Shown: positions 18,540 to 29,894, counted from the first letter of the stretch. The stretch is 64,000 nucleotides of DNA from Kocuria subflava (GCF_012163155.1 NZ_JAAVUN010000003.1:89280-153279), one strand, 5' to 3'. A program made the numbers and translations. Notes: a model not told the origin generated them from the letters alone.

Positions 18540-18839
18540 ATGGCCACAGATTACGACGCACCGCGCAAGCAAGACGAGGAACTCAAGGAAGACTCCATTG
18601 AGGAGTTGAAGTCACGCCGCGGCGGCCAGCAGTCCGCCAGCGTTGACGAGGACGAGGCAGTGGCAGCAGAGAGTTTTGAGCTCCCCGGTGCTGATCTGTC
18701 CCATGAGGAACTCTCCGTTGTGGTGCTGCCGGCCCAGGAAGACGAGTTCACCTGCGGGTCATGTTTCCTGGTACGTCACCGGTCCCAGGTGGCTGAGGAG
18801 CGCAACGGTCTGAAGATTTGCGTCGAGTGCGCCGGCTGA
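18540..18839 (+). CDS. DUF4193 zinc-binding protein
   Basis: A 99-residue conserved actinobacterial protein with an acidic, charged first half (EELKEDSIEELKSRRGG) and a C-terminal CGSC ... CVEC pair about 24 residues apart, a four-cysteine zinc ribbon. The DEFTCGSCFLVRHRSQ-type ending is diagnostic of DUF4193; its function is not established. The start at ATG 18540 (MATDYD) fits the family; the ORF extends 37 codons upstream without conserved features. A strong Rho-independent terminator follows 10 bases after the stop. Confidence 0.9.
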   Translation: MATDYDAPRKQDEELKEDSIEELKSRRGGQQSASVDEDEAVAAESFELPGADLSHEELSVVVLPAQEDEFTCGSCFLVRHRSQVAEERNGLKICVECAG

Positions 18840-18849
18840 GACACGCATG

Positions 18850-18880
18850 AAAAACCCCACGCATCCGCGTGGGGTTTTTT
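18850..18880. terminator. Rho-independent terminator, bidirectional
   Basis: A 13-base arm (AAAAACCCCACGC) with loop ATCC pairs with GCGTGGGGTTTTTT, with A- and T-runs on both sides. It is the most canonical intrinsic terminator in the window and separates the DUF4193 gene (plus) from the DUF3093 gene (minus). Confidence 0.95.
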
Positions 18881-18920
18881 CTTGCCCAGGGCTTTACCGT
18901 CCCAGGGGAGTGGCCGAGCA

Positions 18921-19442
18921 TCAGCCGTTGAGGATCTCGGCCAACAGTGCGGGGCGGCGGGTGGAAGCCAACCAGTACGGGGTGGGATCCACGGGATCGG
19001 TGATCTCGATCCGGCAGATCGGCCCCACGGAGGCAGAGAAGTTCATGTAGGCGCGAGCATCCAGTTGTGGCCCGCGCACCTGCCGGATCTCCTGGGGGTC
19101 GGTGAAGGGTTCCACCAGGCCCACGAACCTGCGCTCGATCCGTGCTCGGCCCACTTGCAGGTCGTGATCAGTCACCACAATGGCTGTGGCTCGTGTGTAG
19201 GCCACCACGGCGCAGATGGCCACCGCCAGCAGCGCGCCCACAATGCCCAACCACATGGCAATGGGTGCCAGGGCAATAAGCACGGAGAGTCCAAAGCCCA
19301 GGAACAGCAGCCACATCCACCACGCCGGGTTCAAACGCTCGTGGTAGAGCACGGTGTTCTCCACGGCGGGAAAGTCTTGGGCGGAGGTGTTCTCCACAGG
19401 TGCGTGAGGTGAAGGGTTGTTGTCCTGCGTCATGATCGCCAT
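18921..19442 (-). CDS. DUF3093 membrane protein
   Basis: A 173-residue protein with two adjacent transmembrane helices (WWMWLLFLGFGLSVLIALAPI and WLGIVGALLAVAICAVVAY) followed by a soluble ~90-residue domain (VTDHDLQVGRARI, ARAYMNFSASVGPICRIEI, PYWLASTRRPALLAEIL), the standard DUF3093 layout. Function unknown. It is conserved opposite dut in actinobacteria. The ATG at 19442 has GTGAG four bases upstream; a second in-frame ATG at 19433 is an equally plausible start. Confidence 0.85.
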   Translation of the reverse strand: MAIMTQDNNPSPHAPVENTSAQDFPAVENTVLYHERLNPAWWMWLLFLGFGLSVLIALAPIAMWLGIVGALLAVAICAVVAYTRATAIVVTDHDLQVGRARIERRFVGLVEPFTDPQEIRQVRGPQLDARAYMNFSASVGPICRIEITDPVDPTPYWLASTRRPALLAEILNG

Positions 19443-19522
19443 GATCTCACGTCTGCAGGGATGCGCCCGGGGCAGCGGAGCCGAATGGGGTCTTGGCGCA
19501 GGCATGGTTAAAGTGGGGCACT

Positions 19523-19996
19523 GTGATCGACCCTCACCAGAACCATCAGGCTCCGCAACGGCTCCAACTGCGCATTCAGCGACTGGACCCTGATCTGCCG
19601 TTGCCGGTGAACGCGCGGCCGGGGGATGCCGGAATGGACTTGCGCGCCCGGGAGTCCGTTGTCCTGGAACCCGGTCAACGTGCGTTGATTCCCACGGGCG
19701 TGGCCATCGCCGTCCCGGAAGGGTGGGCCGGTTTTGTGAACCCTCGCTCCGGATTGGCCGCCAAACATGGCATCACGGTGGTCAACGCGCCCGGAACAGT
19801 GGATTCTGGGTACAGGGGTGAACTCAAGGTCACCGTGCTCAACACTGATACCACCCACGCCTTCCGCATCGAACGTGGAGACCGGATTGCTCAGCTGGTC
19901 CTCCAACGGGTGGCGGTGGTCGACGTCGTCGAAGTGACTGAACTGGATGTCACTGAGCGTGGCGACCAAGGATTCGGGTCCTCCGGCAGTCAGTGA
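19523..19996 (+). CDS. dut: dUTP diphosphatase (dUTPase)
   Basis: Hydrolyses dUTP to dUMP and PPi, keeping uracil out of DNA and feeding dTMP synthesis; forms trimers. 157 residues with all five motifs: PGDAGMDLRA (1), the GFVNPRSGLAA segment (3), VVNAPGTVDSGYRGE (catalytic Asp), RIAQLVLQRV and the C-terminal lid GDQGFGSSG. The start is taken as GTG 19523, eight bases after a TAAAGT box, suggesting leaderless translation; a TTG at 19493 is an alternative. First gene of the run dut - DUF3710 - OB-fold - DUF3159. Confidence 0.93.
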   Translation: MIDPHQNHQAPQRLQLRIQRLDPDLPLPVNARPGDAGMDLRARESVVLEPGQRALIPTGVAIAVPEGWAGFVNPRSGLAAKHGITVVNAPGTVDSGYRGELKVTVLNTDTTHAFRIERGDRIAQLVLQRVAVVDVVEVTELDVTERGDQGFGSSGSQ

Positions 19997-20090
19997 AGCA
20001 CCGCGCCGGGACCTCCCGGGCGCGGCGCCCCCGCCGAAGGACCGGCAGCCCCGCCTTCCGCTCATCCAGAGATTTGAGAGAAACCCAGAA

Positions 20091-20837
20091 ATGTTTGGAC
20101 GCAAGAAGAAGAACGCAGACTCCCCGGAGGCTTCGGCGAGCGCATCTCAGGCTGAGACCGCGCCGTTCAACGACGACGACGTCCGCGCGAACGGCCCGTA
20201 CGACGTTTCCGAGATCGAATCCAAGGATGACTACCTGGATCTGGGCTCCATCCTGATCAAGCCCCAGCCCGGTGTGGGGTTGCGGCTGGAAGTGGATGAA
20301 AAGACCAAGCGCCCACGGGCCATCACTTTGGACGTGGCAGGCTCCACAGCCCAGGTCCAAGCGTTCGCCGCCCCCAAGACCGCCGGGCTGTGGGAGGAGA
20401 TCCGCCAGGACCTCACCACCTCCCTACAGGGCAACAACGGTGCTCCGGAAGCCGTGGAGGGGACCTTCGGCACCGAGCTGCGCGCGCGGTTCCCAGCTAA
20501 GACCTCCCAAGGAACCACCGGCTACCGTCCTGCCCGATTCGTGGGAATCGATGGCCCACGCTGGTTCTTGCGCACCGTGATCTCCGGTGCAGCGGCCATC
20601 GATCCCGAGGCCTCCAAGAAGTTCGACGAACTGATTCGCGGCCTGGTGGTGGTTCGCGGCAAGGATCCCATGCCTCCCCGTGACCTGCTGCCCCTGAACG
20701 TCCCGGAGGGTGCCCAACGAGTGGGCCCCGCCCAAGGCAGCGCACCTCCTGCCCGGCCGCAGAACAATGGCTCAGCTCAGTCCAGTACGACCACGCAGCC
20801 GCCGGAACGTGGCCCGGAGATCGCGGAGGTCCGGTGA
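20091..20837 (+). CDS. DUF3710 family protein
   Basis: A 248-residue conserved actinobacterial protein of unknown function. The N-terminus is basic (MFGRKKKN) with a disordered Ser/Ala-rich segment. The conserved body begins at YDVSEIESKDDYLDLGSILI and includes WEEIRQDLTTSL and GYRPARFVGIDGPRWFLR. The C-terminal ~35 residues are Pro/Gln/Ser/Thr-rich. The ATG at 20091 is preceded by GAGAGAAACCCAGAA; an upstream extension overlaps the dut 3' end in another frame and is rejected. Its stop overlaps the next start (GTGA). Confidence 0.87.
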   Translation: MFGRKKKNADSPEASASASQAETAPFNDDDVRANGPYDVSEIESKDDYLDLGSILIKPQPGVGLRLEVDEKTKRPRAITLDVAGSTAQVQAFAAPKTAGLWEEIRQDLTTSLQGNNGAPEAVEGTFGTELRARFPAKTSQGTTGYRPARFVGIDGPRWFLRTVISGAAAIDPEASKKFDELIRGLVVVRGKDPMPPRDLLPLNVPEGAQRVGPAQGSAPPARPQNNGSAQSSTTTQPPERGPEIAEVR

Positions 20838-21226
20838 CTGACCCGAGCGTTCCGTGCACGGCCTCCATGTCCTCCGTGTTGACGCGCTCCATGCCGGTGG
20901 CGGTCACCCCGGTGGCAGACGTTGATCTGACCACGCGCGCAGGAGGGGCCCGCCAATCAGTCCGGGCCGCCGGTGTGGTGGCTGAGGTGGGAGTGGCACC
21001 TGCTCAGGCAACCGCACAGTTCACCGCCTTGTTGATGGCCACCAACCACCGCGATCCCAAGGCGCAGCCCACCCCCGTGCGCCTGGTGTGGCAAGGCCAG
21101 CGCGCAGTACCCGGTGTGGCCGTGGGCGTTGTCCTGGACTGCGTGGGACTGCTGTGCAGCAGGGAGAACCAGCCCACCATTTTCAACCCCCGGTACGAGA
21201 TCGTGGCCAAGAAGGTGCAACGGTGA
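20834..21226 (+). CDS. OB-fold nucleic-acid-binding protein (stand-alone)
   Basis: 130 residues, recognised as the small OB-fold protein that follows DUF3710 in actinobacteria. The core has a beta-barrel-like pattern (SVRAAGVVAEVGVAPAQ, PVRLVWQGQRAVPGVAVG, LDCVGLLCSRENQPTIFNPRYEIV), with the conserved NPRYEI ending. It presumably binds RNA or DNA; the target is unknown. GTG start overlapping the previous stop; its own stop overlaps the next GTG, so it sits in the middle of a translationally coupled trio. Confidence 0.8.
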   Translation: MTDPSVPCTASMSSVLTRSMPVAVTPVADVDLTTRAGGARQSVRAAGVVAEVGVAPAQATAQFTALLMATNHRDPKAQPTPVRLVWQGQRAVPGVAVGVVLDCVGLLCSRENQPTIFNPRYEIVAKKVQR

Positions 21227-21930
21227 CTTCCTCCCCAACGGAGCCCCACGGGAAGCCGGAACAGAACACGGATCCGTCAGCCGATCAGGTCGCTGCGGCC
21301 TACGCCCAGCGCTCAGGGATGCGGCGCACCGCAGACGGCCACCTGGACGTGATGCACGCGATCGGTGGCTGGCGCGGTTTGACAGAAGCCCTGCTGCCCG
21401 GCGCGCTGTTCCTGACGGTGTTGATCATCACGAACCAGTTGGGCACGGCCCTGGTAGGTGCCCTGGCCGTGGCCGTGGTGTTCACGGTGGTGCGGCTGGT
21501 GCAGCGTCAGACGTTGGTCCAAGCCGTTTCCGGACTTATCGGCGTGGGCGTCTGCGCATTGTTCGCCAACACCACAGGGGAGGCCCGGGACTACTACACT
21601 CCTGGTTTCTTCATCAACGCCGCCTACGGTCTGGTGTTGCTGATCTCCATGGCCGTTCGCTGGCCGATTTTGGGCGTGGTCTTCGGTTACATCCGCGGTG
21701 AAGGCACCGGATGGCGCGCGGATCCGCTGCGCATGAAGGCTTACCGTCTGGCCACGGGATTCGTGGTGGCCATGTTCGCCGCCCGCCTGGCCGTTCAGCT
21801 TCCGCTGTACTTTGCCGACGACGTCGCCGCCCTGGGGATCGCGCGATTGGTCATGGGCGTGCCGCTGTATGCCATGGTGCTGTGGTTGGCTTGGATGGTC
21901 TCGCGCCCGCAGGCTTCCGCGGTCCGCTGA
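21223..21930 (+). CDS. DUF3159 integral membrane protein
   Basis: 235 residues with a hydrophilic first ~45 residues and about 5-6 transmembrane helices (LPGALFLTVLIITNQLGTALVG, AVAVVFTVVRLVQ, YGLVLLISMAVRWPILG). The segment RWPILGVVFGYIRGEGTGWR and the repeated basic loops are typical of DUF3159. Function unknown; the fixed neighbourhood with TrkA-type proteins suggests a link to ion homeostasis, but this is only context. GTG at 21223 overlaps the OB-fold stop. Confidence 0.87.
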   Translation: MTSSPTEPHGKPEQNTDPSADQVAAAYAQRSGMRRTADGHLDVMHAIGGWRGLTEALLPGALFLTVLIITNQLGTALVGALAVAVVFTVVRLVQRQTLVQAVSGLIGVGVCALFANTTGEARDYYTPGFFINAAYGLVLLISMAVRWPILGVVFGYIRGEGTGWRADPLRMKAYRLATGFVVAMFAARLAVQLPLYFADDVAALGIARLVMGVPLYAMVLWLAWMVSRPQASAVR

Positions 21931-21964
21931 GCAGCCCGGATTCAGGTTCCTTAAGCCCGCTGAT

Positions 21965-22621
21965 TCAGCGACTGAACAACACCTGGAGCTGATGTTCACC
22001 GTCGCCGGTGGCCAGGAAGAACAGTTCATCCTCGGCCTCGATGACATCGTCGCGGGTGGGTGCAATGGGCATCCCGTCACGCAGGATGGCCACCAGAGTG
22101 GCATCCTGTGGCCAGGGGACCTCTCCCACGGTGGTGGCGATGACGGTGTGTCCGTGGGGCACGGTGAATGCGTTGAGCGTGGCGCGGTCCGATTGCAGGT
22201 TGAGCAGGCGCACCACATCACCCACCTCAACGGCCTCCTCCACCAAGGCGGTGATCAGTCGCGGCGTGGAGACCGCCACGTCAACGCCCCAGGCTTGGTC
22301 GAACATCCATTCGTTCTTAGGGTTGTTGACCCGCCCCACGGTGCGCGGCACACCGAACTCGGAGCGTGCCATGATGGAGACCACCAGATTGACCTTGTCG
22401 TCCCCGGTGGCTGCCACCATCACGTCCATCTGCTCCAACTCCGCCTCACGCAAAATGGCGGGATCACAGGCATCCCCCACGATCCACCCGCTGTTGCGCA
22501 GATCCGCACGCCCGATTGCATCGGGTTTCTCATCGATCACCAGGACCTCATGACCGTGCCCGGCCAGTTCGCGAACGATCGAGGAGCCCACCGCGCCCGC
22601 ACCCACCACTGCCACCTTCAT
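21965..22621 (-). CDS. trkA: TrkA-type potassium-uptake regulatory protein (second of pair)
   Basis: 218 residues. An N-terminal NAD-binding RCK domain begins MKVAVVGAGAVGSSIVREL (G-x-G-x-x-G) with the acidic strand-2 residue in VIDEKPDA. A C-terminal TrkA-C (RCK_C) domain spans ~135-215 (VRLLNLQ, HTVIATTVGEVP, ELFFLATGD). Such subunits gate or regulate K+ transporters in response to nucleotides. It overlaps the first trkA gene (ATGA). No TrkH/KtrB channel gene is adjacent; the nearest transporter is the divergent KimA-like permease. I recall the pair as CeoC/CeoB in mycobacteria. Confidence 0.88.
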   Translation of the reverse strand: MKVAVVGAGAVGSSIVRELAGHGHEVLVIDEKPDAIGRADLRNSGWIVGDACDPAILREAELEQMDVMVAATGDDKVNLVVSIMARSEFGVPRTVGRVNNPKNEWMFDQAWGVDVAVSTPRLITALVEEAVEVGDVVRLLNLQSDRATLNAFTVPHGHTVIATTVGEVPWPQDATLVAILRDGMPIAPTRDDVIEAEDELFFLATGDGEHQLQVLFSR

Positions 22622-23349
22622 GCCTGATCGACCCCTTCGCTGTTCTCATCATTCAGGTGCATGGACTGGGCCATCTCCTTCACCTCTGCCGACGGCGGTT
22701 GGGCGAGCACACGGGCGACGTCGTCGATGGCGTCAATGTGCATCATGGCGTGCACGATGTCCCCCTTCTGATAGCTGGTGGAGGCCCCCGGCAGAATGCC
22801 CTCACCGAATCGGGTGACAAAGGCGATCCGGACACCCGTGGCCTCTTGTATGGCGTCCAGATGGAATCCGGACCATGAGTCGTGCAGGGCGAGCTCACCC
22901 AACTGCAACCGGCCGGAGGCTTCCCGCCAGTCACCGGCAATGCGCTGTTCAGGGAGCATCCGACGCAGCACCTGATCGGCTGACCACCGCACGGCTGCCA
23001 CTGTGGGGATGCCCAACCGCTGGTAGAACTCGGCGCGGGCAGGGTCATAAATGCGGGCCACCACACGCTGTACGCCAAAGGTTTCGCGGGCCACGCGGGT
23101 GGCCAGGATGTTGGCGTTGTCCCCGCTGGAGACGGCCGCAAACGCGTACGCCTGTTCAATACCTGCCCGGCGCAGGACGTCACGGTCGAATCCGTGGCCG
23201 GTGACTTTCTTGCCACTGAAGGTGGAGCGCAGGCGGCGCAGTGAACGGTCGTCCTGATCAATCACTGCCACGGAGTGGCCTGAATCCTCCAAGGCTTGGG
23301 CCAACATGACTCCCACGCGGCCGGCGCCCATGATCACAAAATGCGGCAT
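22618..23349 (-). CDS. trkA: TrkA-type potassium-uptake regulatory protein (first of pair)
   Basis: 243 residues. An RCK-N domain begins MPHFVIMGAGRVGVMLAQAL with a dinucleotide-binding G-x-G-x-x-G and Asp at VIDQDD; an RCK-C-like domain spans ~140-222. Compared with its neighbour it has an extra ~20-residue hydrophilic C-terminus. It shares about 30 % recognisable pattern with the second copy rather than being a recent duplicate. The start faces the KimA-like permease gene across 128 bases, so a shared divergent control region at 23350-23477 is likely. Confidence 0.88.
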   Translation of the reverse strand: MPHFVIMGAGRVGVMLAQALEDSGHSVAVIDQDDRSLRRLRSTFSGKKVTGHGFDRDVLRRAGIEQAYAFAAVSSGDNANILATRVARETFGVQRVVARIYDPARAEFYQRLGIPTVAAVRWSADQVLRRMLPEQRIAGDWREASGRLQLGELALHDSWSGFHLDAIQEATGVRIAFVTRFGEGILPGASTSYQKGDIVHAMMHIDAIDDVARVLAQPPSAEVKEMAQSMHLNDENSEGVDQA

Positions 23350-23477
23350 GAGTTCAGATTAGTCGGGCCGTTCCGGCGGGGCAGGTGGGCGCGGGTGATT
23401 CACATGGGGAGCTGGTGTGGTGGTGGCAACACGGGCCTGGTCCGGTGCACAGGGGCAGACAGGACTAGCCTGTGGCC

Positions 23478-25460
23478 GTGAACCTTTTCCATGCCGTGCG
23501 GACCACCTTGGTGGGGCGCCCCCTGCACAACGCACGGTTTGCTGACACCGCCCTGTCCAAGCGAACCGGTCTGCCGGTGTTCTCCGCCGATGCTCTGTCC
23601 TCAGTGGCCTATGCACCGGATGAGATCGTGCTGACCTTGGCCCTTGCCGGTGTGGCAGCGGTGGCCATTTCGCCCTGGGTGGGACTGGCAGTGGTGCTGG
23701 TCATGGCGGTGGTGGTGGCCGCCTACCGTCAAAACGTGCGGGCCTATCCCTCCGGTGGCGGTGACTTTGAGATCGCCTCCAAGAATGTTGGACGCAAAGC
23801 CGGCGTGGTGGTGGGTGCGGCCCTGATGGTGGACTTCACCTTGGTGGTGGCGGTCTCCATGTCAGCGGCCGCGCAATACCTGGCGGCAGCTTTCCCCAGC
23901 CTGATCGATCACCGCACGGCCGTTGCCCTGGTGGGCATTGTGGTGGCGGGGCTGTTGAATCTGCGTGGGCTGCGGTTCATGGGTCGGGCCACGGTTGTTC
24001 CCACCTATGTCTTCATCACCGTCATGCTGGTGTTGATCGGCACAGGCTTGGTGGAATCCCGCACCGGTTCCCTGGACCCGGCGCCTTCCGCTGCATGGGA
24101 GGTGCTCCCGGCAGGCGGCTCGGACACGGTGTGGACCACGCTGGGCATGATCATGTTGATTCTGCGGGCGTTCTCCTCGGGGGCCGTGGCCGTGACCGGT
24201 GTGGAATCAGTCTCCGGTTCCGTGCAGTACCTCAAGAAGCCACGGGCTGCCAATGCCGCGACCATCCTGACCATCATGGGCGTGATCTCCGCCGTGCTGC
24301 TGATGGGAGTCATGTACCTGGTGCAGCGCACCGGTGCCGTGGTGGTTCTGGACCCGGCCACGCAGTTGCGAATCAACGGTCACGCGCCGGAGGAGCACTT
24401 CTACCAGAACCCGTTGTTGGGTCAGCTGGCACGTGCGGTGTTCGGCCTGGAAACCCCCATGTTCTACGTGGTCATTGGGGCCACGGTGTTGGTGCTCATG
24501 GTGGCTGCCTCCACGGCATTCTCCGGATTCCCTGCCCTGGGATCCCGGCTGGCCCGTGATTCGTTCCTGCCACGTCAGCTCAAGGCCCGCGGGGACCGGT
24601 TCGCCTTCACCAACGGCATCATCGCCTTGTTGGTGGCAGCCGCCGTTCTGGTGGTGGTCTTCCGCGCCAACGTCAATGACCTGGTGCAGCTCTACGTGGT
24701 GGGTGTCTTCACCTCCTTCACGGTGACCCAGGCCGGCATGGTCCGGCACTGGAAGCGGCAGCGCAGAAACGTGCACCAGCCGCAGCAACGTCGTCGTCTG
24801 GTGGGGCCGGCAGTGCTGGCCTGTGTGGCTCTGGTCTTCTCTGCCACGGTGCTGGTGATCGTGCTGGTCACCAAATTCGCGCAGGGTGCGTGGATCACGC
24901 TGCTGGCCATGGCTGTGCTGGGCGGGCTGATGCTAGCCATCCGCAAGCATTACGACGCCGTGGACCGGGAACTGGTGCTGGCCAAGAACTCTTCCGCAAG
25001 GGCACTGCCATCCCGGGTGCACGCCATGATCATCGTGCCCTCGGTGCGCAAGCCGACCATGCGTGCCCTGGCCTACGCGCGCGCTTCACGTCCGTCCACA
25101 CTGGAAGCCTTGGTGGTGGATGTGTCGCCGGCGGTGACCTCCCGCATTCTGGAGGACTGGCAGCGCCTGGAGGTTCCTGTGCCCGTCACGGTCCTGGATG
25201 CCCCGTACCGCAATTCCGTGCAGCCCGTGATCGATCACCTTCACCGGGTCCGACGCCGCTCCCCACGGGACCTTGTTGTGGTCTACATCCCGGAGTACGT
25301 GGTGGGCTCCTGGTGGGAGCGGGTGCTGCACAACCAGTCCACGGCCGCCTTGGCGCATCGATTGCGTCTTGAACCCGGGGTCATGATTGCTTCGGTACCC
25401 TGGCACGTTGATTCCCATGCCGCTGACCGCCCGGCATCCACCTCCACGGAGAACACGTGA
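23478..25460 (+). CDS. APC-superfamily permease, KimA-like potassium transporter candidate
   Basis: A 660-residue membrane protein with about 12 helices (residues ~25-490) and a ~165-residue cytosolic C-terminal domain. The first helix reads SADALSSVAYAPDEI, close to the S-D-A-L-S-S-V-A-Y-x-x-E-Q signature of Bacillus KimA, a high-affinity K+/H+ symporter. Together with the divergent TrkA pair this makes potassium the favoured substrate over amino acids, although older annotations would say amino acid permease. The GTG at 23478 lies 6 nt after TAGCCT (23466-23471), suggesting a leaderless mRNA; GTG 23472 is the alternative. Its stop overlaps the RNA methyltransferase start. Confidence 0.85.
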   Translation: MNLFHAVRTTLVGRPLHNARFADTALSKRTGLPVFSADALSSVAYAPDEIVLTLALAGVAAVAISPWVGLAVVLVMAVVVAAYRQNVRAYPSGGGDFEIASKNVGRKAGVVVGAALMVDFTLVVAVSMSAAAQYLAAAFPSLIDHRTAVALVGIVVAGLLNLRGLRFMGRATVVPTYVFITVMLVLIGTGLVESRTGSLDPAPSAAWEVLPAGGSDTVWTTLGMIMLILRAFSSGAVAVTGVESVSGSVQYLKKPRAANAATILTIMGVISAVLLMGVMYLVQRTGAVVVLDPATQLRINGHAPEEHFYQNPLLGQLARAVFGLETPMFYVVIGATVLVLMVAASTAFSGFPALGSRLARDSFLPRQLKARGDRFAFTNGIIALLVAAAVLVVVFRANVNDLVQLYVVGVFTSFTVTQAGMVRHWKRQRRNVHQPQQRRRLVGPAVLACVALVFSATVLVIVLVTKFAQGAWITLLAMAVLGGLMLAIRKHYDAVDRELVLAKNSSARALPSRVHAMIIVPSVRKPTMRALAYARASRPSTLEALVVDVSPAVTSRILEDWQRLEVPVPVTVLDAPYRNSVQPVIDHLHRVRRRSPRDLVVVYIPEYVVGSWWERVLHNQSTAALAHRLRLEPGVMIASVPWHVDSHAADRPASTSTENT

Positions 25461-26959
25461 ACCTTGTGAACCGCGAGCACCACGGCCCGGAACTGATCCT
25501 GACACCGCACGCCTGGGCCCACGGCGGGCACACCGTGGCACGCACGGATCAGGGTCGTGTGGTGTTCGTCCGGCATGCGGATGTGGGGGAGCAGGTCCGG
25601 GTACGTCTGACCGAGCACCAGCCAGAGGCCAAGTTCTGGCGCGGGGACGCCGTTGAGGTGCTCACGGGCTCCGAACACCGACGCGAGCACCACCCGTGGG
25701 CAGCCGCTGACGCCGTTCTGTGCGCCTCCGACGGCGCTCAGCCCGTGGGAGGAGCTGAGCTGGGCCACCTCTCCGTGTCCCGCCAGCGCCAGATCAAGAC
25801 CCAGGTGCTTCATGAGCTGCTGGGTGGGATCGGTGGACTGAGGCCTGAGGAACTGGAGGACCTTCAGCCCATCGTGACCTCCCTGCCGTACGAAGACCCT
25901 TTGGGGCTGCAGTGGCGCACCCGCGCCCACTTTGCGGTCAACGACGACGGCGTCATCGCCATGCACCCGCACCGCAGTGACCACCTGGTTGCGGTGGATG
26001 ACTTTCCGCTCATGGTCCCCGCCTTGCGCAACCTGAACCTGGCCCAGGCCGATCTGCGGGGTGTGGTGCGAGTGGATGTGGCTGCACCCAGCGGGGAAGC
26101 GGGTCCTCTGGTCCTGGTCACGCCACCATCAGCGGGGGATGCGGACCTGCCGGAACGACTTCAAGCTGGGCTGGTGTCCCACCTGCAATCGGTCTCCCCG
26201 GAGGCATCCCTGGTTCTGGGGCCGGCCGAGGGGGTGCGTGGCGAACCGGCAGTGCTCATGCGCCGGGGCCACACGCAAGAACGTGTGGGCGATCTGACCT
26301 GGACGGTTTCCGCCGGAGGATTCTGGCAAATCCACCGGCAGGCACCATCCACATTGCTGCCCCGGATCAGCCAAGCGGCAGGGCTTGAACCCGGACAGAC
26401 CGTGCTGGACCTGTACTCAGGCGCCGGGTTGTTCACAGCGGCCCTGGCACAGACCGTGGGGGAGTCCGGGCGGGTGGTGGCTGTTGAGGGATCGCCGGTC
26501 ACCAGCGCGGATGCCGCCGCCACATTTGCCGAGCTTCCCCACGTGGACGTTGAGCGCGGGGAGGTGGAACGCAGCCTGGCCCGGATCTGGCCGGAGCGTG
26601 TTCGGGCCCCGCGTGGGCGTCACGGCGCTCGCAGCCAGGGCACTCAAGGCAGTGGGGGAACTCGCCGCAGGCGGTCTGGTTCTGAGCTCCGCAGCAGTGG
26701 CAACGGCAAGCGTCCCGCTGTGGCGAGCCCCGACGTCGTGGTTCTGGATCCCCCGCGGGCCGGTGCTGGCAAAGCTGTGGTGGATGCCATTCACGCGCTG
26801 CAACCGCAGCGGGTGGTCTACCTGTCCTGCGACCCGGCAACGTTGGCGCGGGACCTGGCGCGGTTCCGGCACCACGGTTGGCAGATCCGATCCATCTCCG
26901 GACTGGACATGTACCCCAACACCCACCACCTGGAAACCCTGGTGACCCTCACCCGGTGA
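25457..26959 (+). CDS. TrmA/RlmD-type RNA (uracil-5-)-methyltransferase
   Basis: A 500-residue SAM-dependent m5U methyltransferase-family enzyme. An N-terminal TRAM domain covers ~10-70; the SAM site is VLDLYSGAGLFTAAL (about 316-330). DPPRAGAGK marks motif IV; the catalytic nucleophile is Cys458 in YLSCDPATLARDL and the general base Glu493 in HHLETL. The CX5CX2C cluster of RlmD-type enzymes is not seen, so the [4Fe-4S] centre is probably absent. Between the SAM core and DPPR there is a hydrophilic Arg/Gly/Ser-rich insert (about residues 381-420) whose DNA looks more coding-like in the +1 frame. The target, rRNA or tRNA, is undetermined. GTG start overlapping the permease stop. Confidence 0.88.
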   Translation: MNLVNREHHGPELILTPHAWAHGGHTVARTDQGRVVFVRHADVGEQVRVRLTEHQPEAKFWRGDAVEVLTGSEHRREHHPWAAADAVLCASDGAQPVGGAELGHLSVSRQRQIKTQVLHELLGGIGGLRPEELEDLQPIVTSLPYEDPLGLQWRTRAHFAVNDDGVIAMHPHRSDHLVAVDDFPLMVPALRNLNLAQADLRGVVRVDVAAPSGEAGPLVLVTPPSAGDADLPERLQAGLVSHLQSVSPEASLVLGPAEGVRGEPAVLMRRGHTQERVGDLTWTVSAGGFWQIHRQAPSTLLPRISQAAGLEPGQTVLDLYSGAGLFTAALAQTVGESGRVVAVEGSPVTSADAAATFAELPHVDVERGEVERSLARIWPERVRAPRGRHGARSQGTQGSGGTRRRRSGSELRSSGNGKRPAVASPDVVVLDPPRAGAGKAVVDAIHALQPQRVVYLSCDPATLARDLARFRHHGWQIRSISGLDMYPNTHHLETLVTLTR

Positions 26960-26964
26960 GGTTG

Positions 26965-26991
26965 GCACAGGGGGTCAGCGGCTGACTGTGC
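26965..26991. terminator. weak hairpin after the RNA methyltransferase gene
   Basis: GCACA, a four-G bulge and GTCAG pair with CTGAC and TGTGC around a three-base loop, starting 6 bases after the stop. There is no T-run, so termination is only probable. Confidence 0.45.
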
Positions 26992-27002
26992 AGCAGCAGG
27001 GT

Positions 27003-27100
27003 GACAAATTGTCGTCAAACGGAGTCGTAAGACGGCGTCGCAACCTGTGCAGGTGTCTGAAAGCGGTATATTGGGCGGCGACTGCCGGGACGTCGACGTC
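27003..27100 (+). promoter_or_regulatory. promoter region of aconitase with palindromes
   Basis: TATATT at 27067-27072 is the closest match to a -10 box in the 228-base spacer; the leader would be about 110 nt. GACAA-A-TTGTC (27003-27013) and GACGTCGACGTC (27089-27100) are perfect palindromes on either side and could be operators. Actinobacterial acn genes are commonly controlled by AcnR and iron regulators, but no such motif can be assigned here. Confidence 0.45.
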
Positions 27101-27187
27101 GCCGGCCGGCCACGAGTGCCGGTCACGGAAGCGACCCCATGACGTCCGCGGTACAGCACAACCGTGGCGAGAGGAGTTCCGGGCAAT

Positions 27188-29869
<2,682 letters not shown>

Positions 29870-29894
29870 TCAGTTTCCACTGATTGGTTGACGG

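Noticed and set aside
23478-25460. Calling the permease an amino acid transporter
   Set aside because: The first-helix signature and the TrkA neighbours favour potassium; the amino acid label rests only on membership of the APC superfamily.
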